A stretch of DNA of 64,000 nt, taken from positions 2,545,501-2,609,500 of the forward strand of contig NZ_CP067341.1 in assembly GCF_016638705.1 (NCBI RefSeq), given 5' to 3'. The translations under genes were made by a program, and so were the position numbers. Of this stretch, positions 16,796 through 25,032 are shown piece by piece (within the stretch, counting starts at the first letter, position 1; every line of letters begins with the position of its first letter). This DNA comes from Lysinibacillus agricola (lineage in GTDB: Bacteria > Bacillota > Bacilli > Bacillales_A > Planococcaceae). The notes beneath the pieces are model-generated. The model searched no databases. It was given only the letters and a program-made list of their open reading frames with translations, and was not told where the DNA came from.

Positions 16796-17580
16796 GTGAC
16801 GGATAGAAAAGCTAGATCGACGGAAAGAATGGCTAAAGTGGCGGATAGAACTGGCAGATCGACGGATAGAAGAGCTAGAGCGACGGATGGAACTGGCAGA
16901 GTGACGGAAAGAAATCAGAGCGATGGAAAGAATCGGCAGAGTGACGGAAAGAAACATCAAAGCGACGGATGGAACTGGCAGAGCGACGGAAAGAAATCAG
17001 AGCGATGGAAAGAATCGGCAGAGCGACGGAAAGAAACTTCAAAGCGACGGATGGAACTGGCAGAGCGACGGAAAGAAACATCAAAGTGACGGATGGAACT
17101 GGCATAGCGACGGAAAGAAACACCAAAGCGACGGATGGAACTGGCAGAGCGACGGAAAGAAATCGGAGTGACGGAAAGAAACATCAAAGTGACGGAAAGA
17201 AATCAGAGCGATGGAAAGAATCGGCAGAGTGACGGAAAGAAACATCAAAGCGACGGATGGAACCGGCAGAGCGACGGAAAGAAACATCAAAGCGACGGAT
17301 GGAACTGGCAGAGCGACGGAAAGAACCGGCAGAGTGACGGAAAGAAATCAGAGCGACGGAAAGAAACATCAAAGCGACGGATGGAACTGGCAGAGCGACG
17401 GATAGAAATCAGAGCGATGGAAAGAATCGGCAGAGCGACGGAAAGAAACATCAAAGCGACGGATTGAACTGGCAGAGCGACGGAAAGAAATCAGAGCGAC
17501 GGAAAGAACCATCAAAGCGACGGATGGAACTGGCAGATCGACGGAAAGAAACACCAAAGCGACGGATTAAACACCAAAAA
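16796..17580. repeat. 21-bp periodic array C (GCGACGGAWAGAA core, about 38 units)
   Basis: Units start at GACGGA (or GATGGA) at 16798, 16819, 16840, 16861, 16882, 16903, 16922, 16943, 16964, 16985 and so on to about 17560. Most are 21 bases; a recurring 19-base version ends AAATCAGAGC. The fixed part is GCGACGGAWRGAA and the changing part is drawn from a few words (CTGGCAGA, TCGGCAGA, TCAGA, CATCAAA). No frame here is a gene: all three frames on both strands stay open for long runs only because 21 is divisible by three. Confidence 0.9.
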
Positions 17581-17711
17581 ACCGATCCGAATTATTTAAT
17601 AGAGAGCCAAATTCTCTAGCACTTTATATGAAGAAAGTTAAAATTTATGAAAATTTTTCCGATATAAGTTTTAATATGGGAGTTTTCAATAAAAATGTAG
17701 AGGTGAATGGT

Positions 17712-17924
17712 GTGGGGAGATCATTGGTGTTTCAACTAGATGGAAGAGGACGTGAGCAGCATTTAAGGACGAAGTTGCTTATGAATACTTCTCAACAAAA
17801 CGGGGACTCTATTCAACAACATGAGCTGCCACACATCTCTACAAAATTAACACAGGAGCAAATAGATAATATGATGCAGGTTATTGAGGAGATTCGCCTT
17901 AAACGGTATAAAGAAAGACTATAA
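17712..17924 (+). CDS. Hypothetical small protein
   Basis: GTG 17712 with GAGGTG six bases upstream gives 70 residues; a longer version from ATG 17628 (98 residues) has no ribosome site and begins in AT-rich DNA right after array C. The C-terminal half is helical with LTQEQIDNMMQVIEEIRLKRYKE. The function is unknown. Confidence 0.5.
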   Translation: MGRSLVFQLDGRGREQHLRTKLLMNTSQQNGDSIQQHELPHISTKLTQEQIDNMMQVIEEIRLKRYKERL

Positions 17925-17966
17925 ATGTAAGCGTCTTCTAAGCTATAATAGCTTGGGAGGTGTTTT

Positions 17967-18176
17967 ATGATGAACGTGATATTTATAGAAGCGTTTTCAG
18001 GTACAGAGCTTTTACAAATGATGTCACATGATGTGGCAGGCATATTAGCAGCGGCACAGGGCGAAAGTGTGACGTTTCCAGTTGGCCATTTTAAGTATGA
18101 ATTTCATAATTTAGATTTTTATGAGGAAAATGGAGAAATACGACAAGAATTAGTCATTTACGTAAAGAAAATATAA
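17967..18176 (+). CDS. Hypothetical small protein
   Basis: 69 residues, ATG preceded by GGGAGG seven bases upstream; a second ATG follows immediately. It has no signal peptide or membrane segment. It may form a transcript with the preceding gene, 42 bases away. Unknown function. Confidence 0.65.
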   Translation: MMNVIFIEAFSGTELLQMMSHDVAGILAAAQGESVTFPVGHFKYEFHNLDFYEENGEIRQELVIYVKKI

Positions 18177-18254
18177 TCATCGTATAATACTCCTTCAAAC
18201 GGAAAAAATAAATACAGGAGCAAATAAAGCAATTCATTTGCATTTATTTAAACC

Positions 18255-18273
18255 TGTAACTATAATAGTTACA
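18255..18273. promoter_or_regulatory. Palindromic operator, probably for the Rrf2 regulator
   Basis: TGTAACTATAATAGTTACA is a perfect 19-base palindrome 16 bases before the regulator's start; a near copy precedes the next gene at 18731. Self-regulation is inferred. Confidence 0.7.
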
Positions 18274-18289
18274 ACAGGTGGTGATACAT

Positions 18290-18700
18290 ATGGTGAACAG
18301 TCGATTTTCGGTAACGATCCATATACTTTCGCTCATTGCAACAACCTCTGATAAAAGTCAGCTAACATCTGATATTATCGCAGGGAGTGTAAATACAAAT
18401 CCAGTTGTCGTGCGACGAATGATCGGGGTGCTAAAAAAAGCGGGCTTGCTTACGTCACAAACAGGAATAGCAGGCTATGACCTATTAGTGGAGCCAAAAG
18501 ATTTAACGCTCTTAGCCATTTACCATGCGATTGATGGGCCCGAGCAGCTATTTGCGATTCACGATGAGCCAAATCCAGCATGTACGGTAGGTCGAAAAAT
18601 CCAACGTACATTGGAGGGTGTTTATACAACTGTTTGGCATGCAATGGAAGAACAGCTACAAGCGCAAACTTTACAGGATGTGCTAGATCAACTTCGTTAA
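18290..18700 (+). CDS. Rrf2-family transcriptional regulator (YwnA-like)
   Basis: 136 residues from ATG 18290 with the winged helix-turn-helix of the Rrf2 family (TSDIIAGSVNTNPVVVRRMIG) and a wing at LTSQTGIAGYDL. The later PNPACTVG region has a single cysteine, so this is probably not an iron-sulfur member. It resembles B. subtilis YwnA, which sits beside an NAD(P)-binding oxidoreductase, as here. Matching palindromes before both genes suggest repression of itself and of its neighbour. Confidence 0.85.
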   Translation: MVNSRFSVTIHILSLIATTSDKSQLTSDIIAGSVNTNPVVVRRMIGVLKKAGLLTSQTGIAGYDLLVEPKDLTLLAIYHAIDGPEQLFAIHDEPNPACTVGRKIQRTLEGVYTTVWHAMEEQLQAQTLQDVLDQLR

Positions 18701-18720
18701 ATTAACGAAGTGGGTCTTTT
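18691..18720 (+). terminator. Hairpin overlapping the Rrf2 stop codon
   Basis: ACTTCGTTAA / TTAACGAAGT is a palindromic stem followed by GGGTCTTTT. It may weaken read-through to the next gene, which has its own operator. Confidence 0.45.
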
Positions 18721-18730
18721 GTATCTAACC

Positions 18731-18749
18731 TGTAACTTAAATAGTTACA
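18731..18749. promoter_or_regulatory. Second palindromic operator
   Basis: TGTAACTTAAATAGTTACA has the same half-sites as the operator at 18255 and lies 26 bases before the oxidoreductase start. Confidence 0.7.
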
Positions 18750-18775
18750 ATTAAAAAATGGGAGGAATTATAAGT

Positions 18776-19405
18776 ATGAAAATTGCAGTAATTGGTGCAA
18801 CAGGGAAAGCAGGACAAACAATTGTGGAGGAGGCACTACAGCGTGGTCATGATGTAACTGCGATTGTACGTTCGGCTTCTAAAGTAACAGCAAATATTCA
18901 TGTTTTTGAAAAGGATGTTTTTGAATTATCTCAAGAAGAGGTGAAAGGCTTTGACGTAGTCGTAAATGCGTTTGGCGCTCCTGCTGGTCAGGAGGAATTA
19001 CATGTGAAAGCTGGCCGTCATTTAATTGATATCTTTACTGGCATTGATACAAAATTATTTGTTGTTGGTGGGGCGGGTAGTTTGTTTGTAGACCCAGAGA
19101 AAATAGTACGCGTAATGGATACTCCGGATTTCCCAGAAATGTTTTACGCGACAGCAAAAAACCAAGGTGAAAATCTACGTGACTTACAACAATCAACTAT
19201 TGCTTGGACATTTTTAAGCCCATCTGCTTTTTTTGATCCAGAGGGTCCACGTACAGGCAGCTATACTGCTGGAGAAGATCATTTATTAGTAAACGCTGCT
19301 GGTGAAAGTTATGTCAGCTATGCAGATTATGCCATTGCTGTGTTAGATGAAATTGAAAATCCAAAGCATGTAAACACACGTTTTACAGTGACTTCTAATA
19401 AATAA
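18776..19405 (+). CDS. NAD(P)-binding oxidoreductase (YwnB-like)
   Basis: 209 residues with the Rossmann motif VIGATGKAGQTIV at the N-terminus, an atypical short-chain dehydrogenase / NmrA-like fold. ATG 18776 is chosen with GGGAGG ten bases upstream. It lies beside its presumed Rrf2 repressor and carries the same operator; in Bacillus such pairs respond to oxidative or aldehyde stress, but the inducer here is unknown. Confidence 0.85.
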   Translation: MKIAVIGATGKAGQTIVEEALQRGHDVTAIVRSASKVTANIHVFEKDVFELSQEEVKGFDVVVNAFGAPAGQEELHVKAGRHLIDIFTGIDTKLFVVGGAGSLFVDPEKIVRVMDTPDFPEMFYATAKNQGENLRDLQQSTIAWTFLSPSAFFDPEGPRTGSYTAGEDHLLVNAAGESYVSYADYAIAVLDEIENPKHVNTRFTVTSNK

Positions 19406-19410
19406 TGATG

Positions 19411-19443
19411 AAACCGAGCGTAAAAACTGCGCTCGGTTTTTGT
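19411..19443 (+). terminator. Rho-independent terminator
   Basis: AAACCGAGCG / CGCTCGGTTT stem followed by T run. Confidence 0.85.
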
Positions 19444-19535
19444 TATTTTTCATTTTACAGATAAATGACTGTTTACAATACGGCATTAATTAGCTACTAT
19501 CAAGTGTGAGTATTACATAAAAGGAGACGACAATT

Positions 19536-20954
19536 ATGTCCACACAACGTATAGAAAAAGACTTTTTAGGTGAACGTGCATTACCAAGCAATGCTTATTA
19601 CGGAATTCAAACGCTTCGTGCAACTGAAAATTTCCCAATTACAGGTTACACGATTCACTCAGCCCTTATTAAGGCAATGGGGATTGTTAAAAAAGCAGCT
19701 GCATTAGGTAATATGGAAGTACACCTACTTTCAAAAGAAATCGGAGATGCAATTGTCGAAGCTTCACAAGAAGTTATTGATGGTGAATGGGATGCTGAAT
19801 TTATCGTAGATCCAATCCAAGGCGGTGCTGGCACATCTATTAATATGAATGCCAACGAAGTCATTGCTAACCGTGCCTTAGAAATTTTGGGCAAAGAAAA
19901 AGGGGACTACCAAACAATTAGCCCAAACAGCCATGTTAATATGTCTCAATCAACAAATGATGCTTTCCCAACAGCTATTCATATTGCTGTGTTGAATTTG
20001 ATAGATGAATTACTTCTTACAATGGAAAACATGCAAGCGGTGTTCCACCAAAAAGCGGAGCAATTTGCGCATGTTATTAAAATGGGTCGTACGCATTTAC
20101 AAGACGCTGTACCGATTCGATTAGGACAAGAATTTGAAGCATATTGTCGTGTTATTAACCGTGATATTGCCCGCATTCGTCAAACTCGTCCAAATTTATA
20201 TGATGTAAATATGGGGGCAACAGCTGTTGGTACAGGATTAAATGCATTCCCAGATTATATTAAATCAGTAGATGTTCATCTTGCAGAAATTTCAGGTTTG
20301 CCGCTTAAAGGCGCTACACATCTAGTGGATGCAACACAAAATACAGATGCTTATACAGAAGTATCAGGCGCATTGAAAATCTGTATGATTAATATGTCGA
20401 AAATTGCTAATGACCTTCGTTTAATGGCATCTGGTCCACGTGCTGGGTTAGGGGAAATCATCTTACCAGCTCGTCAGCCTGGTTCGTCTATTATGCCAGG
20501 GAAAGTGAATCCTGTTATGCCAGAGGTTCTTAACCAAGTTGCCTTCCAAGTAATTGGTAATGACCAAACAATTTCTTTAGCATCTGAAGCAGGACAATTA
20601 GAATTAAACGTAATGGAGCCTGTGCTTGTCTTCAACTTAATTCAATCTATTAGTATTATGAATAACGTGTTCCGAGCATTTACACAAAATTGCTTGAAGG
20701 ATATTGAAGCAAATGAAGACCGCATGAAAGAATATGTGGAAAAAAGCGTTGGTATTCTAACAGCAGTAAACCCACATATTGGCTATGAGGTAGCTGCCCG
20801 ACTTGCACGTGAAGCAATCTTATCTGGTCGTTCAATTCGTGAGCTTTGCCTTGAAGAGGGTGTACTAACGAAAGAACAATTAGATTTAATTCTAGATCCA
20901 TATGAGATGACACATCCAGGTATTGCAGGATCAAGTATAATGAAATTTAAATAA
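19536..20954 (+). CDS. aspA: Aspartate ammonia-lyase
   Basis: Splits L-aspartate into fumarate and ammonia in the cytosol. The fumarase/aspartase signature GSSIMPGKVNPVMPE carries the catalytic serine loop, and TNDAFPTAIH and MGRTHLQDAVP are the other two conserved regions; the 472-residue length is standard. An AAGGAGAC site precedes the ATG. It stands alone with a terminator; in B. subtilis the gene is paired with ansA, which is absent here. Confidence 0.95.
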   Translation: MSTQRIEKDFLGERALPSNAYYGIQTLRATENFPITGYTIHSALIKAMGIVKKAAALGNMEVHLLSKEIGDAIVEASQEVIDGEWDAEFIVDPIQGGAGTSINMNANEVIANRALEILGKEKGDYQTISPNSHVNMSQSTNDAFPTAIHIAVLNLIDELLLTMENMQAVFHQKAEQFAHVIKMGRTHLQDAVPIRLGQEFEAYCRVINRDIARIRQTRPNLYDVNMGATAVGTGLNAFPDYIKSVDVHLAEISGLPLKGATHLVDATQNTDAYTEVSGALKICMINMSKIANDLRLMASGPRAGLGEIILPARQPGSSIMPGKVNPVMPEVLNQVAFQVIGNDQTISLASEAGQLELNVMEPVLVFNLIQSISIMNNVFRAFTQNCLKDIEANEDRMKEYVEKSVGILTAVNPHIGYEVAARLAREAILSGRSIRELCLEEGVLTKEQLDLILDPYEMTHPGIAGSSIMKFK

Positions 20955-20962
20955 TGATTATG

Positions 20963-20993
20963 AAAGCACTTTGTGAGAGCAAAGTGCTTTTTA
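20963..20993 (+). terminator. Terminator of aspA
   Basis: AAAGCACTTTG pairs with CAAAGTGCTTT, then T. Confidence 0.85.
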
Positions 20994-21096
20994 TATGTCT
21001 TTAATCTTATAAAAGTTGGGCTTTTTTCTATGAAATTTAGGATATTTCAACTATAATGACTACGTTGGAATAATATTATAGTTGGAGGAATTTAGT

Positions 21097-22347
21097 ATGA
21101 GTTTACGAAAAAAAAGTATAATTGGCTTTTCTACTTTAAATGTTCTCATGGGTGTTATTTTAATTATAGACCTAGCAAATGTGACTTCATTAGAATGGCT
21201 ATCTACTTTATTAACAGTAATAGGAATTACTATGACAATATCGTGTATTTTCTATGTAAAATTTAAAATTATTAAGCCCATTAATCAATTAGCAGAATCC
21301 GCTCAAGCAATAGCTGAAGGAAATTTGCATACTGCTCCGATTGAGATGAATTCCAATGATGAAATTTCAGAGTTAGCTAAAGCGTTTATAGAGATGAAAG
21401 AACAATTACATACGATGACACAAAAAATTGCAAGTAGTTCTACAGACTTATCAGCGAGCATAGAGGAACTATCAGCAAGTACAAATGAAATTACGATTGC
21501 AGTTGAGGAAGTTGACTCACAAATGGAGAAAACGACTGAGGGTCTTAAGCAAGCTGCACAGTCTGCTAATGAAAGTGCTATTTCTATGCAGGAGACTGCT
21601 GACGGCATTGAACGTATTACCGTGGCCACGCAAGGTGTTTTTGATCATGCCAAAGAAGCAAATGAAATTGCAGGCAACGGTGCGGAAATTTTACATGTGG
21701 CTAAAAATCAAATGCAATTTATTTCAACTTCTACTGAAAAAACGAGCGAATTAATGCAACAATTATCAAGCAAAATGACGGATATCAAATCTATGACAGA
21801 CATGATTACAGCAATTACAGATCAAACGAATTTGCTTGCACTAAATGCAGCGATTGAAGCGGCACGTGCTGGAGAGCATGGCAAAGGCTTTGCAGTAGTA
21901 GCGGAGGAAGTTCGAAAATTGGCAGAGCAATCTAAGCATTCAGCCACTCAAATTGTCGAGCTAGTAGTTGGCATTGAAAGCGATACAAAACAAGTAGCAA
22001 CTTCTGTTGAAGAGGATTTGAAAAACGTTCAACAGGGCGTCTATGTCATCGATGAAGCCACAAAGTCATTTGGCACAATCTCTCAGAATGTTAGCAAAAT
22101 GGCGAACCAGCTAGAGGATATTTCCGCAACGTCTGAGGAGCTTTCAGGTAGCGCTAATGAGGTAACAAAATTAGTATCGACGATCGCCAATGGAATGGAA
22201 AGTTTATCTAATTATACAGAGGTCATTCTACAATCAGTCGATGAGCAAAATGCCTCCATGCAAGCAGTCAATATGGTAGTGTCACAAGACCTATGTGTAC
22301 AAGCTGAAAATTTACAAAAACTTACACAGCGATTTAATGGACAATAA
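21097..22347 (+). CDS. Methyl-accepting chemotaxis protein without a large sensor domain
   Basis: 416 residues from ATG 21097 (GGAGGA upstream). Two membrane helices lie close together (about 10-28 and 37-55) with almost no extracytoplasmic loop, followed by HAMP and the coiled-coil signalling domain with the conserved tip [19 protein letters not shown]. It therefore probably senses something within the membrane or cytosol, or an energy or membrane state. Monocistronic, with a terminator. Confidence 0.9.
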   Translation: MSLRKKSIIGFSTLNVLMGVILIIDLANVTSLEWLSTLLTVIGITMTISCIFYVKFKIIKPINQLAESAQAIAEGNLHTAPIEMNSNDEISELAKAFIEMKEQLHTMTQKIASSSTDLSASIEELSASTNEITIAVEEVDSQMEKTTEGLKQAAQSANESAISMQETADGIERITVATQGVFDHAKEANEIAGNGAEILHVAKNQMQFISTSTEKTSELMQQLSSKMTDIKSMTDMITAITDQTNLLALNAAIEAARAGEHGKGFAVVAEEVRKLAEQSKHSATQIVELVVGIESDTKQVATSVEEDLKNVQQGVYVIDEATKSFGTISQNVSKMANQLEDISATSEELSGSANEVTKLVSTIANGMESLSNYTEVILQSVDEQNASMQAVNMVVSQDLCVQAENLQKLTQRFNGQ

Positions 22348-22375
22348 TGTGTAACTAATTGAAAGAAACATAAAT

Positions 22376-22426
22376 AAAAAAGGCTATTTTGCAGGGGAAA
22401 CTTTCATGAAAATAGCCCTTTTTTAT
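22376..22426 (+). terminator. Terminator of the chemoreceptor gene
   Basis: AAAAAAGGCTATTTT pairs with AAAATAGCCCTTTTTT across a loop of about 18 bases. Confidence 0.75.
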
Positions 22427-22507
22427 TCTATTTCAGGAGCATTGATGACCGTTGTTATCAACTTTTCCACTATATTGAGCCGCTAGCTCCGCTTAAAAAC
22501 TTTAGAA

Positions 22508-22945
22508 TTAAATATTAAATAAGCCGAAAAAACCAGTTTTTATCGTAATTAATACTATGCTAATCATAAACATCATTTCTGCGATAGTAGCAATAGAATC
22601 TTTTTTATTTTCTGCGTATTTCCATTCCATAATTGCACGTAATGTTTCAGATGCTATTAAAAAGACAATTATGATAAACTATGTTTCAAAATACCAAGCA
22701 ATTCCAACATTATCATTGTAAATCATATAATAAGTACTAATTAAAAATAGAGTTGTAAAAAGTATTCGTACAAACCAATCTAGTTTTTTATGTCTTTCGT
22801 TAAGGTAATTAACAGAAAACCATATCTTTCTTTCGACACCTAGCAACTTTCTAATTATAAATCCAAAAATACTAATTATTAAAAGTAGTACAATAAGAAA
22901 AAGTATTAATGTTCCTAGTTCGATATTAATATTATTCAATTTCAT
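22508..22945 (-). pseudogene. DUF4181 membrane protein gene with one in-frame stop
   Basis: From ATG 22945 (GAGAGGTG upstream) the frame reads membrane helix, then RKLLGVERKIWFS and NERHKKLDWFVR, typical of DUF4181, and then TAG after 88 codons. The same frame continues without another stop for 56 codons (IASETLRAIMEWKYAENKKD, then a membrane helix) to TAA 22510-22508. Only one base change would restore about 145 residues, the expected family length. Confidence 0.75.
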
Positions 22946-22984
22946 TCACCTCTCAACCTGATCTTTTCTAATGAGACGAGGGCG

Positions 22985-23146
22985 TTACACAAGGACTTTA
23001 TTGCCGTCCCAGCGGGGTATATGAAAAATGGGAGACCGTTTGGCGTAACTTTCGCTGGAACTGCATTTAGTGAGGATGTACTAATAAAACTCGCATTTTC
23101 ATACGAACAAGCAAGTAAATTACGAAAAGCTCCGGAGTTGTATTAA
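22985..23146 (+). pseudogene. C-terminal relic of an amidase gene
   Basis: The frame from about 22991 reads KDFIAVPAGYMKNGRPFGV and then TFAGTAFSEDVLIKLAFSYEQ before TAA, matching the extreme C-terminus of amidase-signature enzymes (GatA-like or 6-aminohexanoate-type). The catalytic Ser-cis-Ser-Lys part is absent. Confidence 0.65.
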
Positions 23147-23212
23147 GATCCTACAAGACTCAATTCACTTTAAAAATGACTGTTTTTCCAAAGATTGTCG
23201 CTGATAAAAGAA

Positions 23213-23258
23213 AAAGGCAGATTTAATCTACAACACGTAGAATAAATTCTGTCTTTTT
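23213..23258 (+). terminator. Probable terminator
   Basis: AAAAAGGCAGAATTT-like arms (AAAAAGGCAGATTTA and TAAATTCTGTCTTTTT) flank a short inner stem. It probably ended the lost amidase gene. Confidence 0.5.
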
Positions 23259-23580
23259 ATATTTTGTGAATCAATAGGTTGCGTTAGTTGTATAATTCGT
23301 TTGTTGCTGCATTTGAACAACCATATTCATACGGGACTATACCTATGAGTATAATTTTGCTTTTGGGAGTTATCCGATATTATAAAACAAATGGAAACAG
23401 AGAACGAGATAATTGAAGACGAACGCACAATTCAAGCATTATAACTAGAAGAAAAAGAATAAGGAACTGGAATATTTTATGTTATTTGACTTTGGAAAAA
23501 TACTCCTTTACAATTGATTTTAATAATCTATAAGGAATCTATAGTACATTAGATTCCTCTAACAACTGAATAGCGTGGAG
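23259..23580. other. Stretch with no supported gene
   Basis: About 320 bases. A short coding-like run around 23383-23460 (MENTEN-like, EIIEDERTIQAL, stop, LEEKE) may be another relic but cannot be assigned. Confidence 0.25.
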
Positions 23581-23740
23581 TAATAGGTGTAAATTGCGTG
23601 CAATTTACTTAAAAGGGAAGTCGGTGCAATTCCGACACTGTCCCGCAACTGTAAATGTGAGCGACTTTTCATAGACCACTGTTTAACGACGGGAAGGGGA
23701 AAAGTAGCGGTGATCATGAGTCAGGATACCTGCCTATTAT
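23581..23740 (+). promoter_or_regulatory. Cobalamin (B12) riboswitch 1
   Basis: The aptamer core is clear: AAAAGGGAAGTCGGTGCAA, CCGACACTGTCCCGCAACTG, GGGAAG, and the B12 box GAGTCAGGATACCTGCC. The closing stem P1 pairs TAATAGG (23581) with CCTATTA (23733-23739). A terminator at 23915 and a 40-codon frame lie between it and the gene at 24003, so termination control of that gene is inferred. Confidence 0.95.
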
Positions 23741-23778
23741 GAGTACACACCAGAACCCTACGAGGAATAGGAGGTGGC

Positions 23779-23901
23779 ATGTTGACAAAACAGAATGCTC
23801 TGTTCGTCACTGTACGTCAAACGCCCAAAATAAGAGAAGGTAGTCGCTTTCGAGGCAATTCTTTTATGCTTGGGTATAATTTGACATTATGTGATGAGTG
23901 A
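23779..23901 (+). CDS. Possible 40-residue leader frame after the riboswitch
   Basis: ATG 23779 follows AGGAGG by five bases and the frame ends just before the riboswitch terminator. The sequence is basic and not recognised. It may be a leader peptide or the ribosome site may belong to the expression platform. Confidence 0.35.
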   Translation: MLTKQNALFVTVRQTPKIREGSRFRGNSFMLGYNLTLCDE

Positions 23902-23914
23902 AAAAGATAGAATG

Positions 23915-23950
23915 AAGGATTTCCTCTTGTTGTAGGAAATCCTTTTTTTA
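23915..23950 (+). terminator. Terminator downstream of riboswitch 1
   Basis: AAGGATTTCCT pairs with AGGAAATCCTT and is followed by seven T. It is well placed to be the regulated terminator. Confidence 0.8.
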
Positions 23951-24002
23951 TGCGAAAGAATACTTCCGTTTTGAAAAATATGTACGAAAAGAGGATGCAC
24001 GT

Positions 24003-24776
24003 ATGACGAATATTCATGTATGTACAGCACAAGAATCGCAATATGTAGATATGGAAATTTGTAAGCAACCACGCACTGAAGTTGCCAAGAAAGCTACAAC
24101 AAGAATGGTCGTAGAATCACTTGTCGATCAATTATTAGCTAGTAATCTTATTAGTAATGAACGATTGTTTGATCAAATTTTTTATAACAAAGATATTATT
24201 TGGATTCAAAATGAAAGTTTTAATGGGCACCTTTTTGCAAAGGCAAACATTACAGATCAGCTTAAAACAAAAACAAATGATTTTATGATGTATATGCCGA
24301 CAAATCCAATTGTGTACGAGGTGAATGGTGAGCATTATCATTTAATTACTCGCATCGATTCGACTCGTGCAAAACCAAATTTAGAGCGACTTTCCCAAGT
24401 CCCTAAGGCAATACTAAGTGCTGCTCGTGTCAATGATTTATTGTGTTCGATAGTGATGCGCTTTTATGAAACATATTTGGAGGATTTATCAACAAGTGAT
24501 GAAGCGAAACAAGAAAATGCTAAACTGATAAACTTTGTAGAGCGTGAATTTAAGCAATTTTTACAGGCTGTGAGTGAATTGAATGATTATCATTTAAACT
24601 GGCACCCACGCGGTAACGGGCATGAGCTATTGCTTGAATTAATTGATAATTTACAACTTTTAAAAAGTCGACCTGGCAAGGTAATAATTGATTTTTCAAA
24701 TGCTCATGGTTATATAGTCGTGGAGCCTTCCTATCGCTTTATTAAACAGGATGGGGAAACGGTACAAGCTTTGTAA
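24003..24776 (+). CDS. Unknown protein under a B12 riboswitch
   Basis: 257 residues, soluble, with no signal peptide and no membrane segment; GAGG stands before the ATG. The C-terminal part has a run HWLNWHPRG-like segment (LNWHPRGNGHELLLELID) followed by strands ending IVVEPSYRF. I do not recognise it as any known B12 synthesis, transport or B12-independent isozyme. Its position behind a cobalamin riboswitch and terminator suggests a role in cobalamin or cobalt metabolism, or a B12-independent replacement. The role is inference from context. Confidence 0.7.
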   Translation: MTNIHVCTAQESQYVDMEICKQPRTEVAKKATTRMVVESLVDQLLASNLISNERLFDQIFYNKDIIWIQNESFNGHLFAKANITDQLKTKTNDFMMYMPTNPIVYEVNGEHYHLITRIDSTRAKPNLERLSQVPKAILSAARVNDLLCSIVMRFYETYLEDLSTSDEAKQENAKLINFVEREFKQFLQAVSELNDYHLNWHPRGNGHELLLELIDNLQLLKSRPGKVIIDFSNAHGYIVVEPSYRFIKQDGETVQAL

Positions 24777-24786
24777 AGTTTAGAAA

Positions 24787-24978
24787 TATCCGCGGCAAGG
24801 ATTTAAAGATGCTCGGGGCGACCCGCACGAAGTAGGAGAATACCCGCGGAAGGAGAGCGAATACCCGCGCGAAGCAAGGAAATACCCGCGGAAGCAGGTC
24901 GAATACCCGCGGAAGCAAAGCAAATACCCGCGCGAAGCAAGAATCCCCACGAAATCACCCAGCAAATCCCACGAAACA
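24787..24978. repeat. 21-bp periodic array B (AATACCCGCG core, about 7-8 units)
   Basis: The CCC of each unit starts at 24822, 24843, 24864, 24885, 24906 and 24927, exactly 21 apart, with looser units near 24947 and 24968. The core is GAATACCCGCG(C/G)GAAG, with a variable tail. It is GC-rich against an AT-rich background and lies between convergent genes, ahead of a shared terminator. Confidence 0.85.
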
Positions 24979-25028
24979 CAAAAAAACAGGACATTGATAT
25001 AACTAAAATCAAGTCCTGTTTTTTTTAT
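24979..25028. terminator. Bidirectional terminator
   Basis: AAAAAACAGGAC(TTG) pairs with (CAA)GTCCTGTTTTTT, with A and T runs on both sides, between convergent genes. Confidence 0.75.
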
Positions 25029-25032
25029 AAAT

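Noticed and set aside
16739..17573. Many overlapping open frames of 60-110 codons on both strands
   Set aside because: All come from the 21-base repeat, which keeps every frame open; none has a ribosome site and the protein versions differ only by frame.
16796..17580. CRISPR array
   Set aside because: Pitch is 19-21 bases with tails of 6-9 bases that recur; there are no unique spacers of 30 bases and no cas genes in the window.
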